The notes: a model not told the origin generated them from the sequence alone. Positions 1 through 5,328 are shown, numbered from the stretch's first letter. The stretch: 6,828 nt of DNA from Cytophagales bacterium (GCA_020063545.1 JAGUUF010000361.1:1-6828), one strand, 5' to 3'. Numbers and translations are program-made.

Positions 1-1164
1 CACCTTGCCGCTGGCAATGCCCGTCATGCCCACGCCAATCAGGGCATCCTGTTCGGTGGTGGTTTTCCATCCTTCGCGCAGGTAGTGGAAGTTGGTGAAG
101 CCGGCCTGCAGCGTACCCAGGTAAGCTGCGGCCCGCGCACGCGTGTTTAGTTCTTCCTGTGTCTCCACGTCCGACACGTTTATCTCGCACAGGTTACAGA
201 ACTGGAATGGTCGCAGGGCAATTTCGCAACACGGGTTCGTTCCCCAATCCGGATCGTTGGTGAAATAAAAGCCGGGTTCGCCCGAACCGGAGAGTTCAAT
301 TTTCTTCCACAGGTCAAAAAATTCTTCGCGGGTAATGGCATCGCGCTGCAGTACCACCGAGTTGTTGGCACGCCCGCGTTGTTCGTTCAGTTCCCACCAG
401 TTGCCGTACTTGCAGGTAAGCATTTCGTCATCGCCAAAGGAGAATAGCGAAATCATGGCCGACCTGCGGATGCCGCCCGCCAGCACGGCATTGGCCAGGT
501 GGCACATCAGGTCGTGGCATTCCAGCGGGGTAAGTTTTTCGCCATCGGCTTTCCGGTCGAGCAAGGCCTGAACGTGCGCAATACAAATTTTCAGAGGCTC
601 GGGCCCGGGTGCTTTGCCCCCGGCTGTTACCAGGCGGGCGCCTTTCGGGCGGATGTCAGAATAATCAAAGTCGGGAATGTAATCGCTTAAACCGAAATAC
701 CCTTTAAGCAAAACCTTAACGGCATCGGCCCAGCCCTCCAGGCTGTCGCCAACTAAAAATCTTTTTCTCTTTTCTGCTTTATGAACGGGCGGAAGTTTTT
801 CAACATGATGGTACTGAACGGAATAGCCGACACCGGTTCCTCCCAGGAGCAAAAACATGGTTTCGGAAAAAGCGCGTATGTCATCAACCGGAAGGTAGGC
901 ACAGTTGTAGATGCGCGAATTGTTGCGTGCAATGGCCGGGCCGGCAAACTGCATGGCGCGCATGGAGGGCAATACTTTTTTCTGGCGCACGAGGTTCATC
1001 GTTTCGATGGTTTCTGCCGCCAGTGCCGGGTATTTTTCCACCATCATGGTTTGATAGCGGTCGCAGATTTCGTCCCAGGTTTCCCTGCGTTTAAGGTCGG
1101 GCAGGTACCGGGCATATTTCATGTAAATGATGGTGTCGCTTAAAATTTGCTGGTTAAGGTGCAT
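1..1164 (-). CDS. nrdJ: Adenosylcobalamin-dependent (class II, monomeric-type) ribonucleotide reductase, 3' part outside window
   Basis: An open frame of 388 codons without a stop runs from an ATG at 1164 off the left edge. It reduces ribonucleotides to deoxyribonucleotides in the cytoplasm. The N-terminus (KYARYLP, then RRETWDE, about residues 16-32) resembles Lactobacillus-type monomeric class II enzymes and shows no ATP-cone. YNCAY gives Cys88, the likely first redox cysteine; LLLGGTGVGYSVQ (105-117) is a typical class II glycine loop. GSGEPGFYFTND (293-304) is followed by NPCCEIALRPFQFCNL (310-325), with Asn310, Cys312 (thiyl-radical cysteine) and Glu314 as catalytic triad and Cys323 as redox partner, 11 residues after Cys312 as in the Lactobacillus enzyme. 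The C-terminal cysteine pair that would complete the case lies outside. The ATG follows the ric stop by 3 bp with no clear Shine-Dalgarno, suggesting translational coupling. Extra cysteines occur at 313 and 326. Reductase identity is firm; class II rather than class I is inferred from motifs. Confidence 0.9.
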   Translation of the reverse strand, partial: MHLNQQILSDTIIYMKYARYLPDLKRRETWDEICDRYQTMMVEKYPALAAETIETMNLVRQKKVLPSMRAMQFAGPAIARNNSRIYNCAYLPVDDIRAFSETMFLLLGGTGVGYSVQYHHVEKLPPVHKAEKRKRFLVGDSLEGWADAVKVLLKGYFGLSDYIPDFDYSDIRPKGARLVTAGGKAPGPEPLKICIAHVQALLDRKADGEKLTPLECHDLMCHLANAVLAGGIRRSAMISLFSFGDDEMLTCKYGNWWELNEQRGRANNSVVLQRDAITREEFFDLWKKIELSGSGEPGFYFTNDPDWGTNPCCEIALRPFQFCNLCEINVSDVETQEELNTRARAAAYLGTLQAGFTNFHYLREGWKTTTEQDALIGVGMTGIASGKV

Positions 1165-1167
1165 GTT

Positions 1168-1878
1168 CTAAAAAATTGTTTTTGTTTTTGCCCTTACTTT
1201 TTCGAAGAGTACGTTGTTTTCCAGGTGGATGTGCTGCATCAAATCATGGTCAAATTCCTGCAGTCGCCTGTAGGTTACGTTGAAGGTAGGACAGGCATCG
1301 GCAGGTGGGTTATACTGACGTGTTACTTGCCGGATGGATTTAACCAGGTTGCCGGCATGTTCGTGTTCATTTTCCATAACGGCCATCGGTGCCTGTACAT
1401 CAAACACCGTGTGGGTATTACCGGTAAAGAGGCGTTTTGCTTCGGGGAACAAGATCACCTCTTCTTTTTGCATGTGGTGAAGCAGTTCTTCGGCCAGGTC
1501 ATTAAAGGTGCGTTTCAGGGTAAACAGGTAAGGGTGCCGATCGCCATGCACGTGGCATACTTTGGCAAGAAGCTGCTGCAGTTGAGGTATGCTTTGCTTC
1601 ACATACTGGTGGTGATGCTGCACAATAAAATCCGTCAGCAGCGGAACATCCCAGGTATCAAACCGGATGGTTCCGGGAAGGCCTGATGCTTCGGCCCGAA
1701 AGAGTTCATGTTGCACTTCTTCTGTGCTGATACCGCTTTTTTCGCAGGCCTCTTTCAGCGATTGTTTACCCCCGCAGCAGAAATCGATGTTATACTTTGT
1801 AAAAACGGCTACAGCGGCAGAATGCTCCAGGGCAATATCCGAAACGCGTTGATCTTCAAATGCAAGGGTTGTGTTCAT
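1168..1878 (-). CDS. ric: Iron-sulfur cluster repair di-iron protein (Ric/ScdA/YtfE family)
   Basis: A 236-residue cytoplasmic protein of the family that repairs Fe-S clusters and di-iron centres after nitrosative or oxidative damage. Residues about 5-60 form the ScdA_N (DUF542) domain with the signature FCCGGKQSL, Cys34-Cys35. Residues about 78-228 form the hemerythrin-like di-iron domain. By spacing to E. coli YtfE, the iron ligands are His90, His111 (in VHGD), His135 and Glu139 (HMQKEE region), His172, His216 and Glu220; the intervals 21, 24, 4, 44 and 4 match, with about six extra residues between Glu139 and His172. Length is close to the usual 220-245. It is the first gene of a probable operon with the ribonucleotide reductase, three bases downstream. 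No Shine-Dalgarno is visible before the ATG, which is common in Bacteroidota. The upstream region has nested dyads and a near-consensus -7 element, so regulation is plausible. Product assignment is very secure. Confidence 0.95.
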   Translation of the reverse strand: MNTTLAFEDQRVSDIALEHSAAVAVFTKYNIDFCCGGKQSLKEACEKSGISTEEVQHELFRAEASGLPGTIRFDTWDVPLLTDFIVQHHHQYVKQSIPQLQQLLAKVCHVHGDRHPYLFTLKRTFNDLAEELLHHMQKEEVILFPEAKRLFTGNTHTVFDVQAPMAVMENEHEHAGNLVKSIRQVTRQYNPPADACPTFNVTYRRLQEFDHDLMQHIHLENNVLFEKVRAKTKTIF

Positions 1879-1901
1879 ATTCAGGATTACGTGTTGTGCG
1901 A

Positions 1902-1909
1902 TAAAGCTA
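1902..1909 (-). promoter_or_regulatory. Candidate -7 element of the ric promoter
   Basis: Read on the minus strand the site is TAGCTTTA, one base off the Bacteroidota -7 consensus TAnnTTTG, and it ends 23 bases before the ric ATG. No -33 TTG is found 17-23 bases upstream, where the ACCTG/CAGGT dyads lie instead. A weak core promoter next to dyads would fit control by an activator, but this is inference from one near-match. Confidence 0.35.
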
Positions 1910-1910
1910 T

Positions 1911-1923
1911 ACCTGGTGCAGGT
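1911..1923. promoter_or_regulatory. Inverted repeat ACCTG-gtg-CAGGT, candidate operator
   Basis: The sequence is a perfect 5-bp inverted repeat with a 3-base centre (ACCTGGTGCAGGT), directly upstream of the candidate ric -7 element. Its right arm is shared with the larger dyad at 1919-1953. The same ACCTG word occurs again at 1949-1953, making three copies in 43 bp between divergent genes. The binding protein is unknown. Confidence 0.35.
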
Positions 1924-1953
1924 GAGGCGCTATGATTTCGGTCATATCACCTG
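1919..1953. promoter_or_regulatory. Seven-base dyad CAGGTGA / TCACCTG with 21-base spacer, candidate operator
   Basis: CAGGTGA at 1919-1925 and TCACCTG at 1947-1953 are perfect inverted copies. Inside and overlapping the right arm is a second partial dyad, TGAT (1933-1936) with ATCA (1946-1949). The centre lies about 40 bases upstream of where a ric transcript would start if the -7 element is real, a usual place for an activator. On the plus strand the right arm is followed at once by TATTTTTT, so in RNA it could also form a weak terminator-like hairpin before the DUF456 gene. Either role is inference. Confidence 0.35.
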
Positions 1954-1977
1954 TATTTTTTGTAAGTTCGCTTGCGA

Positions 1978-2448
1978 ATGGATCTCTTGTGGTCAGTAGT
2001 AGCATGTTGTTTACTGCTTGCGGGCCTTGCGGGCAGTGTGCTGCCGTTGTTGCCCGGCCCCCCGCTTAGTTATGCGGGCATGCTTGTGCTGCAGTTGCGC
2101 GAAGAGCCTGCCTTTACTACGCCATTCCTTGTCATCTGGTTTGTAGTAGTGGTTGTCATCCAGGTGCTCGATTATGTGGTGCCGCTGTATGGAACAAAAA
2201 AATTCGGTGGCACAAAGTACGGCATCCGGGGTTGTGCGGTAGGGTTGATTGCAGGCGTGTGGTTCGGACCGGCAGGAATAATTGCCGGGCCATTTATTGG
2301 TGCATTGGTGGGCGAACTGCTGGCGAACACCGAGTCGGAAAAGGCATGGCGGGCTGCCATCGGCTCATTTATCGGGTTTGTATTCAGTACCCTGCTTAAA
2401 CTTGTTACGTGCGTGGTAATGGGGTGGTATGTGGTAAAGGCGCTGTGA
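1978..2448 (+). CDS. DUF456 family integral membrane protein
   Basis: A 156-residue inner-membrane protein recognisable as DUF456, a family without an established function. From the ATG at 1978, hydrophobic segments lie at about residues 5-23, 48-70, 83-112 (very glycine-rich) and 125-154, with a shorter one around 28-40. Family-type motifs are visible: LPLLPGPPLSYAG (22-34), the loop DYVVPLYGTKKFGG (65-78), FGPAGIIAGPFIGA (96-109) and the late GSFIGF (129-134). The Gly-rich helices suggest tight helix packing. An in-frame TTG at 1972 would add two residues, but neither start has a good Shine-Dalgarno and the ATG is preferred. The gene is divergent from ric, sharing a 99-bp intergenic region, and convergent with pfkA across a repeat-bearing spacer. 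A near -7 element (TA, three bases, TTTG) lies at 1954-1962. The family call is secure, the biological role unknown. Confidence 0.88.
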   Translation: MDLLWSVVACCLLLAGLAGSVLPLLPGPPLSYAGMLVLQLREEPAFTTPFLVIWFVVVVVIQVLDYVVPLYGTKKFGGTKYGIRGCAVGLIAGVWFGPAGIIAGPFIGALVGELLANTESEKAWRAAIGSFIGFVFSTLLKLVTCVVMGWYVVKAL

Positions 2449-2493
2449 GTTCCGCATGACTACAAGGCTATCGGGATTACGCTTGCAATGAAC

Positions 2494-2537
2494 AGGAGAT
2501 GCTTTGTCACCACAATGGAGGTGCCTCAGCATGACAG
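2494..2537. repeat. Degenerate interspersed-repeat-like sequence (GAGATGC ... CCTCAGCATGACAG)
   Basis: GAGATGC (2496-2502) and CCTCAGCATGACAG (2524-2537) are the two ends of a word combination that I recall as a common intergenic repeat in Bacteroidota genomes, normally with a shorter middle. Here about 21 bases separate them. ATGC at 2499-2502 and GCAT at 2529-2532 are inverted copies. Only one copy is in the window, so repeat status rests on recall, not on the sequence itself. Confidence 0.3.
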
Positions 2538-2568
2538 TACACCAGAAGCCATCACAAAAATCCAATTT

Positions 2569-2669
2569 AACCACTGAGTGACACAAAGGAAGGCACAAAG
2601 CGCACTAAGAAAAATATGTTGTAAAGTGATTCTCCGTGTTCTTTGTTCAACCTTAGTGGCTTTGTGGTT
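2569..2669. repeat. Palindromic element of mirrored heptads (consensus CACaaAG), between convergent genes
   Basis: The left arm begins AACCAC (2569-2574) and the right arm ends GTGGTT (2664-2669), exact inverted copies. The left arm holds four related heptads: CACTGAG (2572-2578), CACAAAG (2582-2588), CACAAAG (2594-2600) and CACTAAG (2603-2609). The right arm holds four in inverted orientation: CTCCGTG (2632-2638), CTTTGTT (2641-2647), CTTAGTG (2652-2658) and CTTTGTG (2660-2666). An A/T-rich centre of about 22 bases separates them. The element could fold into a long imperfect hairpin and sits where transcripts of the DUF456 gene and pfkA both end, so it may act as a two-way terminator or mRNA-stabilising structure. 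It resembles interspersed palindromic repeats of several bacterial phyla, as recalled. No transposase is nearby. Confidence 0.65.
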
Positions 2670-2698
2670 TCGCATTTTATTTTTGAGATGGCTTCTGG

Positions 2699-3799
2699 TT
2701 AATCGCCAAAACTTATTCCCAATCCTTTGGCCGCCTTCACCAGGTAGGAATCTTTGTTCACAAAATTGTATTCCCGCGTTGCTTCTTCCAGCGATACGTA
2801 GGTGATGCTGTTGTTTTTTAGTGCCACCATTTTACCGAACTCGCCATGAATTACCAGTTCCATGGCCTTAACTCCAAACAGCGAGGCCAGTACGCGATCG
2901 AATGCGGTGGGTGTGCCTCCGCGCTGAATGTGGCCGAGAACGGTTTCCCGTATTTCAGCCGTGCAGCCGGCATCTTTTAATTGCTTTGATAGCTGAAAGG
3001 CAACACCGCCCAGGCGTACGTGTTCCGAACCCTGTTCGCCAGCCCGCGCTACAATGGTTCCGTCTTTGGGTTTGGCGCCTTCGGCAATCACTACGTTTAC
3101 AAATCCCTTTCCGGCTTTGTACCGTGCATCAATTCGCTTTACCAGTTTTTGAACATCATAGGCAATTTCGGGGATGAGGCAGATTTCCGCACCTCCGGCA
3201 ATAGCGGTATGAAGCGCTATCCAGCCGGCATCGCGGCCCATAACTTCCATGATCATTACACGGTGGTGGCTTTCGGCCGTTGTAACCAGTTTATCAAAGC
3301 TATCGGTGGCTATCTGCACGGCAGTCTGAAAACCAAATGTCATTTCTGTTGCCGACAGGTCGTTGTCAATGGTTTTCGGAACGCCAACAATGTTGAGGCC
3401 TTTCTGGTGAAGTGCTTTCGAAATCTTCTGCGATCCATCACCCCCGATGTTGATCACGGCATCGAAACCAAGCGCGTTGATTTTTTCCACCAGTTCATCG
3501 GACCGGTCAACTTCCTTTATTGTGCCGTTTTTTTGCCTGAGGGGGAACTTCAGCGGGTTCGATTTATTGGTTGTTTTTAAGATGGTGCCGCCTTTTACAT
3601 GAATACCGGCAGTTTTTTTAGAGGTGAGGCGGATGATCTGCTGCGGTTCGTTAAGCACTCCGTTGAAGGCCTCAATGCTTCCGTATACTTCCCAGTTTTT
3701 TTCTTTCCGGGCGCGCTTGGCAATGCCCCGGATAACGGCATTAAGCCCGGGGCAATCTCCGCCACCGGTAAGCACAAGTACTTTTTTAACTTTATTCAT
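2699..3799 (-). CDS. pfkA: 6-phosphofructokinase (ATP-type, mixed-substrate group III)
   Basis: A 366-residue cytoplasmic enzyme that phosphorylates fructose 6-phosphate to fructose 1,6-bisphosphate in glycolysis. Motifs in order: TGGGDCPGLNAVIRG (11-25), GGTIL (70-74), GGDGS (119-123) with Asp121 binding Mg, PKTIDND (141-147) with catalytic Asp145, ESHHRV (176-181) with Arg180 for substrate, MGRDAGW (187-193), PE (210-211), AEGAKPKDG (239-247) and GHIQRGGTPTAFDR (289-302). Gly122, equivalent to Gly104 of E. coli PfkA, favours ATP; Lys142, equivalent to position 124, is the residue usual in pyrophosphate enzymes. This Gly/Lys pair, together with overall similarity to the Streptomyces enzyme, places it in group III, so ATP is the likely donor but not certain. 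The start is set by AGAAGG eight bases upstream, and the first 8 bp overlap the end of sua5. No clear terminator follows except the palindromic repeat. Confidence 0.95.
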   Translation of the reverse strand: MNKVKKVLVLTGGGDCPGLNAVIRGIAKRARKEKNWEVYGSIEAFNGVLNEPQQIIRLTSKKTAGIHVKGGTILKTTNKSNPLKFPLRQKNGTIKEVDRSDELVEKINALGFDAVINIGGDGSQKISKALHQKGLNIVGVPKTIDNDLSATEMTFGFQTAVQIATDSFDKLVTTAESHHRVMIMEVMGRDAGWIALHTAIAGGAEICLIPEIAYDVQKLVKRIDARYKAGKGFVNVVIAEGAKPKDGTIVARAGEQGSEHVRLGGVAFQLSKQLKDAGCTAEIRETVLGHIQRGGTPTAFDRVLASLFGVKAMELVIHGEFGKMVALKNNSITYVSLEEATREYNFVNKDSYLVKAAKGLGISFGD

Positions 3800-4769
3800 A
3801 GCGTCTACCTTCTAACTGAGTGTCCTGGCTGGCGGCTCTTCTAAGCCGGTCGTTGATGGCCCGGCCCAGGCCATTTTCCTCCACGAGCTCGGCAAGGATA
3901 ACATCTACCGGCATGGTTTCAAAATCGCGCAGTGCCTGGAAAAGGTTGCTGGCGGCTTCGTGTAGGTTTCCGGTGGGTGAAAGCCTGCGCTGATAGGGCG
4001 AGTTGAAATCCTTCGACAGGGTTAATATACCTGAACAATGGGCAGGGTAATGCTGCAGCAACTCTTCCACATTGCCGAGTATCACCTTTTTCGAAGGCGC
4101 ATAATGGCTTTTAAGCTGGCCGGGTGCTTTGGGATTGGATGAAGAATGGGTGTTTACGGTAACGTTACCCACAACTTCTTTTATCTGCTCTACCGTTAAC
4201 CCGCCCAGTCGGTAAATCACCGGCCGGTCTCCTTCAAATCCTACAATGGTAGATTCAATGCCGACCGGACACGTACCGCCATCTAAAATATAAGGAATGA
4301 ACTGACCTAACTGTTCATTAACGTGCTCGGGTTTTGTTGGACTAACACGCCCGAATAAATTGGCGCTGGGTGCAGCCAGCGGAAAGTCAAGATTGTTTAG
4401 CAATTCGTGCGTAAGCGCATGATCGGGACATCGAAGGCCAACTGTATCAAGGCCTGCTGTTACCAGTGCGGGAATGACATCTCTTTTTTTCAACACAAGG
4501 GTTAATGGCCCGGGCCAGAATTTTTGAGCAAGCATGGTTGCGTTATCCGGAATGTAGTCAACGTATTGTTTTGCCGAACCGGCATCGGGTACATGCACAA
4601 TCAGCGGATCGAAGAAGGGCCGCCTTTTGGTTTCGAATATTTTTGCTACGGCTTCGGTATTTAAGGCATTGCCGGCAAGCCCGTAAACGGTCTCGGTAGG
4701 GATGGCTACCAGTTCACCGGCCTTAAGTAACTGTACAGCTTTTTCAATGTTGGTGCCGATTTCAGCCAT
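3792..4769 (-). CDS. sua5: L-threonylcarbamoyladenylate synthase (Sua5 type, two-domain)
   Basis: A 325-residue cytoplasmic enzyme that makes threonylcarbamoyl-AMP from threonine, bicarbonate and ATP, the first step of t6A37 modification of ANN-decoding tRNAs. Residues about 6-190 are the YrdC-like catalytic domain: PTETVYGLAG (24-33), KRRPFFDPLIVHV (48-60), WPGPLT (85-90), GLRCPDH (111-117), LAAPSAN (131-137), SPT (143-145) and GIESTIV (170-176). The linker APGQLKSHYAP (215-225) and the following region to about 320 are the Sua5 C-terminal domain, so this is the long Sua5 form rather than single-domain TsaC. The ATG at 4769 is preceded by a weak GGA. The stop overlaps the pfkA start by 8 bp, indicating one transcript. 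Upstream is a -33/-7 candidate promoter. The family call is very secure. Confidence 0.95.
   Translation of the reverse strand: MAEIGTNIEKAVQLLKAGELVAIPTETVYGLAGNALNTEAVAKIFETKRRPFFDPLIVHVPDAGSAKQYVDYIPDNATMLAQKFWPGPLTLVLKKRDVIPALVTAGLDTVGLRCPDHALTHELLNNLDFPLAAPSANLFGRVSPTKPEHVNEQLGQFIPYILDGGTCPVGIESTIVGFEGDRPVIYRLGGLTVEQIKEVVGNVTVNTHSSSNPKAPGQLKSHYAPSKKVILGNVEELLQHYPAHCSGILTLSKDFNSPYQRRLSPTGNLHEAASNLFQALRDFETMPVDVILAELVEENGLGRAINDRLRRAASQDTQLEGRRYE
3808..3813 (-). promoter_or_regulatory. Ribosome binding site of pfkA inside sua5
   Basis: The minus strand reads AGAAGG, eight bases before the pfkA ATG, within the last codons of sua5. It supports the ATG at 3799 and coupled translation of the two genes. 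Confidence 0.7.
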
Positions 4770-4778
4770 TCTATCCGT

Positions 4779-4786
4779 TATATTTG
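4779..4786 (+). promoter_or_regulatory. Candidate -7 element for the small membrane protein gene
   Basis: TATATTTG matches the Bacteroidota consensus TAnnTTTG exactly and lies 20 bases before the ATG at 4807. The nearest upstream TTG (4750-4752) is 26 bases away, slightly outside the usual 17-23 spacing. It touches the minus-strand -7 candidate of sua5, so the two promoters may compete. Confidence 0.45.
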
Positions 4787-4817
4787 AAAAGTAAACACTT
4801 CAGGCTATGAATAACAA
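4786..4817 (-). promoter_or_regulatory. Candidate sua5-pfkA promoter (-33 TTG, -7 TACTTTTC)
   Basis: On the minus strand a TTG (4817-4815, within TTTTG) is followed after 21 bases by TACTTTTC (4793-4786), one base from TAnnTTTG. The spacing is within the 17-23 bases reported for Bacteroidota vegetative promoters. It ends 16 bases before the sua5 ATG. The -33 part falls inside the first codons of the divergent small gene. Confidence 0.45.
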
Positions 4818-4968
4818 AAGTCGATCAATTCTGCGGGTTATTGCCGTATTGCTGGTGCTGCTGGCGGTGCTGATGGAACTGGATATTATAATAATTCCTG
4901 CGCTGGCCGGAATGAAATTCTGGATGATGGTAATTGCCTTTGGGATAATGCTGATCAGTACCCGGTAG
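4807..4968 (+). CDS. Small two-helix membrane protein, function unknown
   Basis: A 53-residue frame, ATG to TAG. After a basic N-terminus (MNNKSRSILR) come two hydrophobic stretches, about residues 11-30 and 36-50, separated by a short PALAGMKF turn and ending STR. This gives a helical hairpin, probably in the inner membrane with both ends in the cytoplasm by the positive-inside rule. I recall similar unnamed proteins of 50-60 residues in Cytophagales but cannot assign a family. The Shine-Dalgarno is poor (AGG two bases before the ATG), while a perfect TAnnTTTG lies 20 bases upstream. It is divergent from sua5 (37 bp) and ends two bases from the stop of the convergent exported-protein gene. 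The filled gap, membrane-type composition and promoter support a real gene, although the length is too short for certainty. Confidence 0.65.
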   Translation: MNNKSRSILRVIAVLLVLLAVLMELDIIIIPALAGMKFWMMVIAFGIMLISTR

Positions 4969-4970
4969 CG

Positions 4971-5315
4971 TTACTGTATAACCACCGTAATCTTGTTAAT
5001 CTTATTAGCCTCCAGTTTGCTGGTTTGCTCCCCGCCACCGGCATTATCTTTATCGTCCTTACGCACAATGATGTAATACGAAATGGCTTTCAGGTCTTTA
5101 AACTTAGCTACGCCTTTCTTATCCGTAACCCCTTGTGCGGCTATGTTTGTTTCACTTTTGTAGTCTGCTTCGCGTTCAAAGAGCATTACCGTGGCCCCTT
5201 CTTCGGTGTTGCCCAATTCATTCCGTACCGTTACGGTAAGCTGGGTTTTAATGATCTGAAAACTGAGCAGCAGTAATGCACAGAGTGTAAAAAAAGTAAG
5301 CTTTTTCATAGTCAT
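4971..5315 (-). CDS. Small exported protein with an Ig-like/CnaB-like fold, function unknown
   Basis: A 114-residue protein with an N-terminal Sec-type signal peptide: basic MTMKKL, a hydrophobic core at about residues 7-22, and probable cleavage near residues 24-26. There is no lipobox cysteine, so it is probably periplasmic or secreted rather than a lipoprotein. The rest (about 26-114) reads as one beta-sandwich of the carboxypeptidase-regulatory/CnaB type: LTVTVRNELGNTEEGATVMLFE, then GVTDKKGVAKFKDLKAISYYIIV, then a Gly/Asp-rich loop (KDDKDNAGGG, 86-95) and a final KITVVIQ strand. Such domains bind or scaffold carbohydrate or protein partners; none can be named here. AAAGG eight bases before the ATG at 5315 favours that start over the ATG at 5309. 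It lies 47 bp downstream of the hexosaminidase gene on the same strand and may be co-transcribed. I do not recognise a specific family. Confidence 0.75.
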   Translation of the reverse strand: MTMKKLTFFTLCALLLLSFQIIKTQLTVTVRNELGNTEEGATVMLFEREADYKSETNIAAQGVTDKKGVAKFKDLKAISYYIIVRKDDKDNAGGGEQTSKLEANKINKITVVIQ

Positions 5316-5323
5316 GAAGTTTA

Positions 5324-5328
5324 CCTTT
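5324..5328 (-). promoter_or_regulatory. Ribosome binding site deciding the start of the exported protein
   Basis: The minus strand reads AAAGG with an 8-base gap to the ATG at 5315, against 14 bases to the alternative ATG at 5309. It is one of only two clear Shine-Dalgarno sequences in the window. Confidence 0.55.

Noticed and set aside
1147..1686. Long plus-strand open frame of 179 codons opposite ric
   Set aside because: It is antisense to a gene with a complete set of family motifs, its translation has no recognisable domain, and it arises from codon-biased complement. The plus-strand frames at 335-690 and 781-1143 opposite nrdJ, 3020-3580 opposite pfkA, and 5633-6040 and 6134-6640 opposite GH20 are rejected for the same reason.
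1933..1949. TGAT...ATCA as an FNR/DNR box upstream of ric
   Set aside because: FNR-type boxes have four bases between TGAT and ATCA; here there are nine. It is kept only as part of a generic dyad.
1972..1977. TTG start extending the DUF456 protein by two residues
   Set aside because: The adjacent ATG at 1978 is a better start and no ribosome site favours the TTG.
2488..2577. 29-codon plus-strand frame in the convergent spacer
   Set aside because: It has no Shine-Dalgarno, its composition is that of repeat-like DNA, and it ends inside the heptad palindrome.
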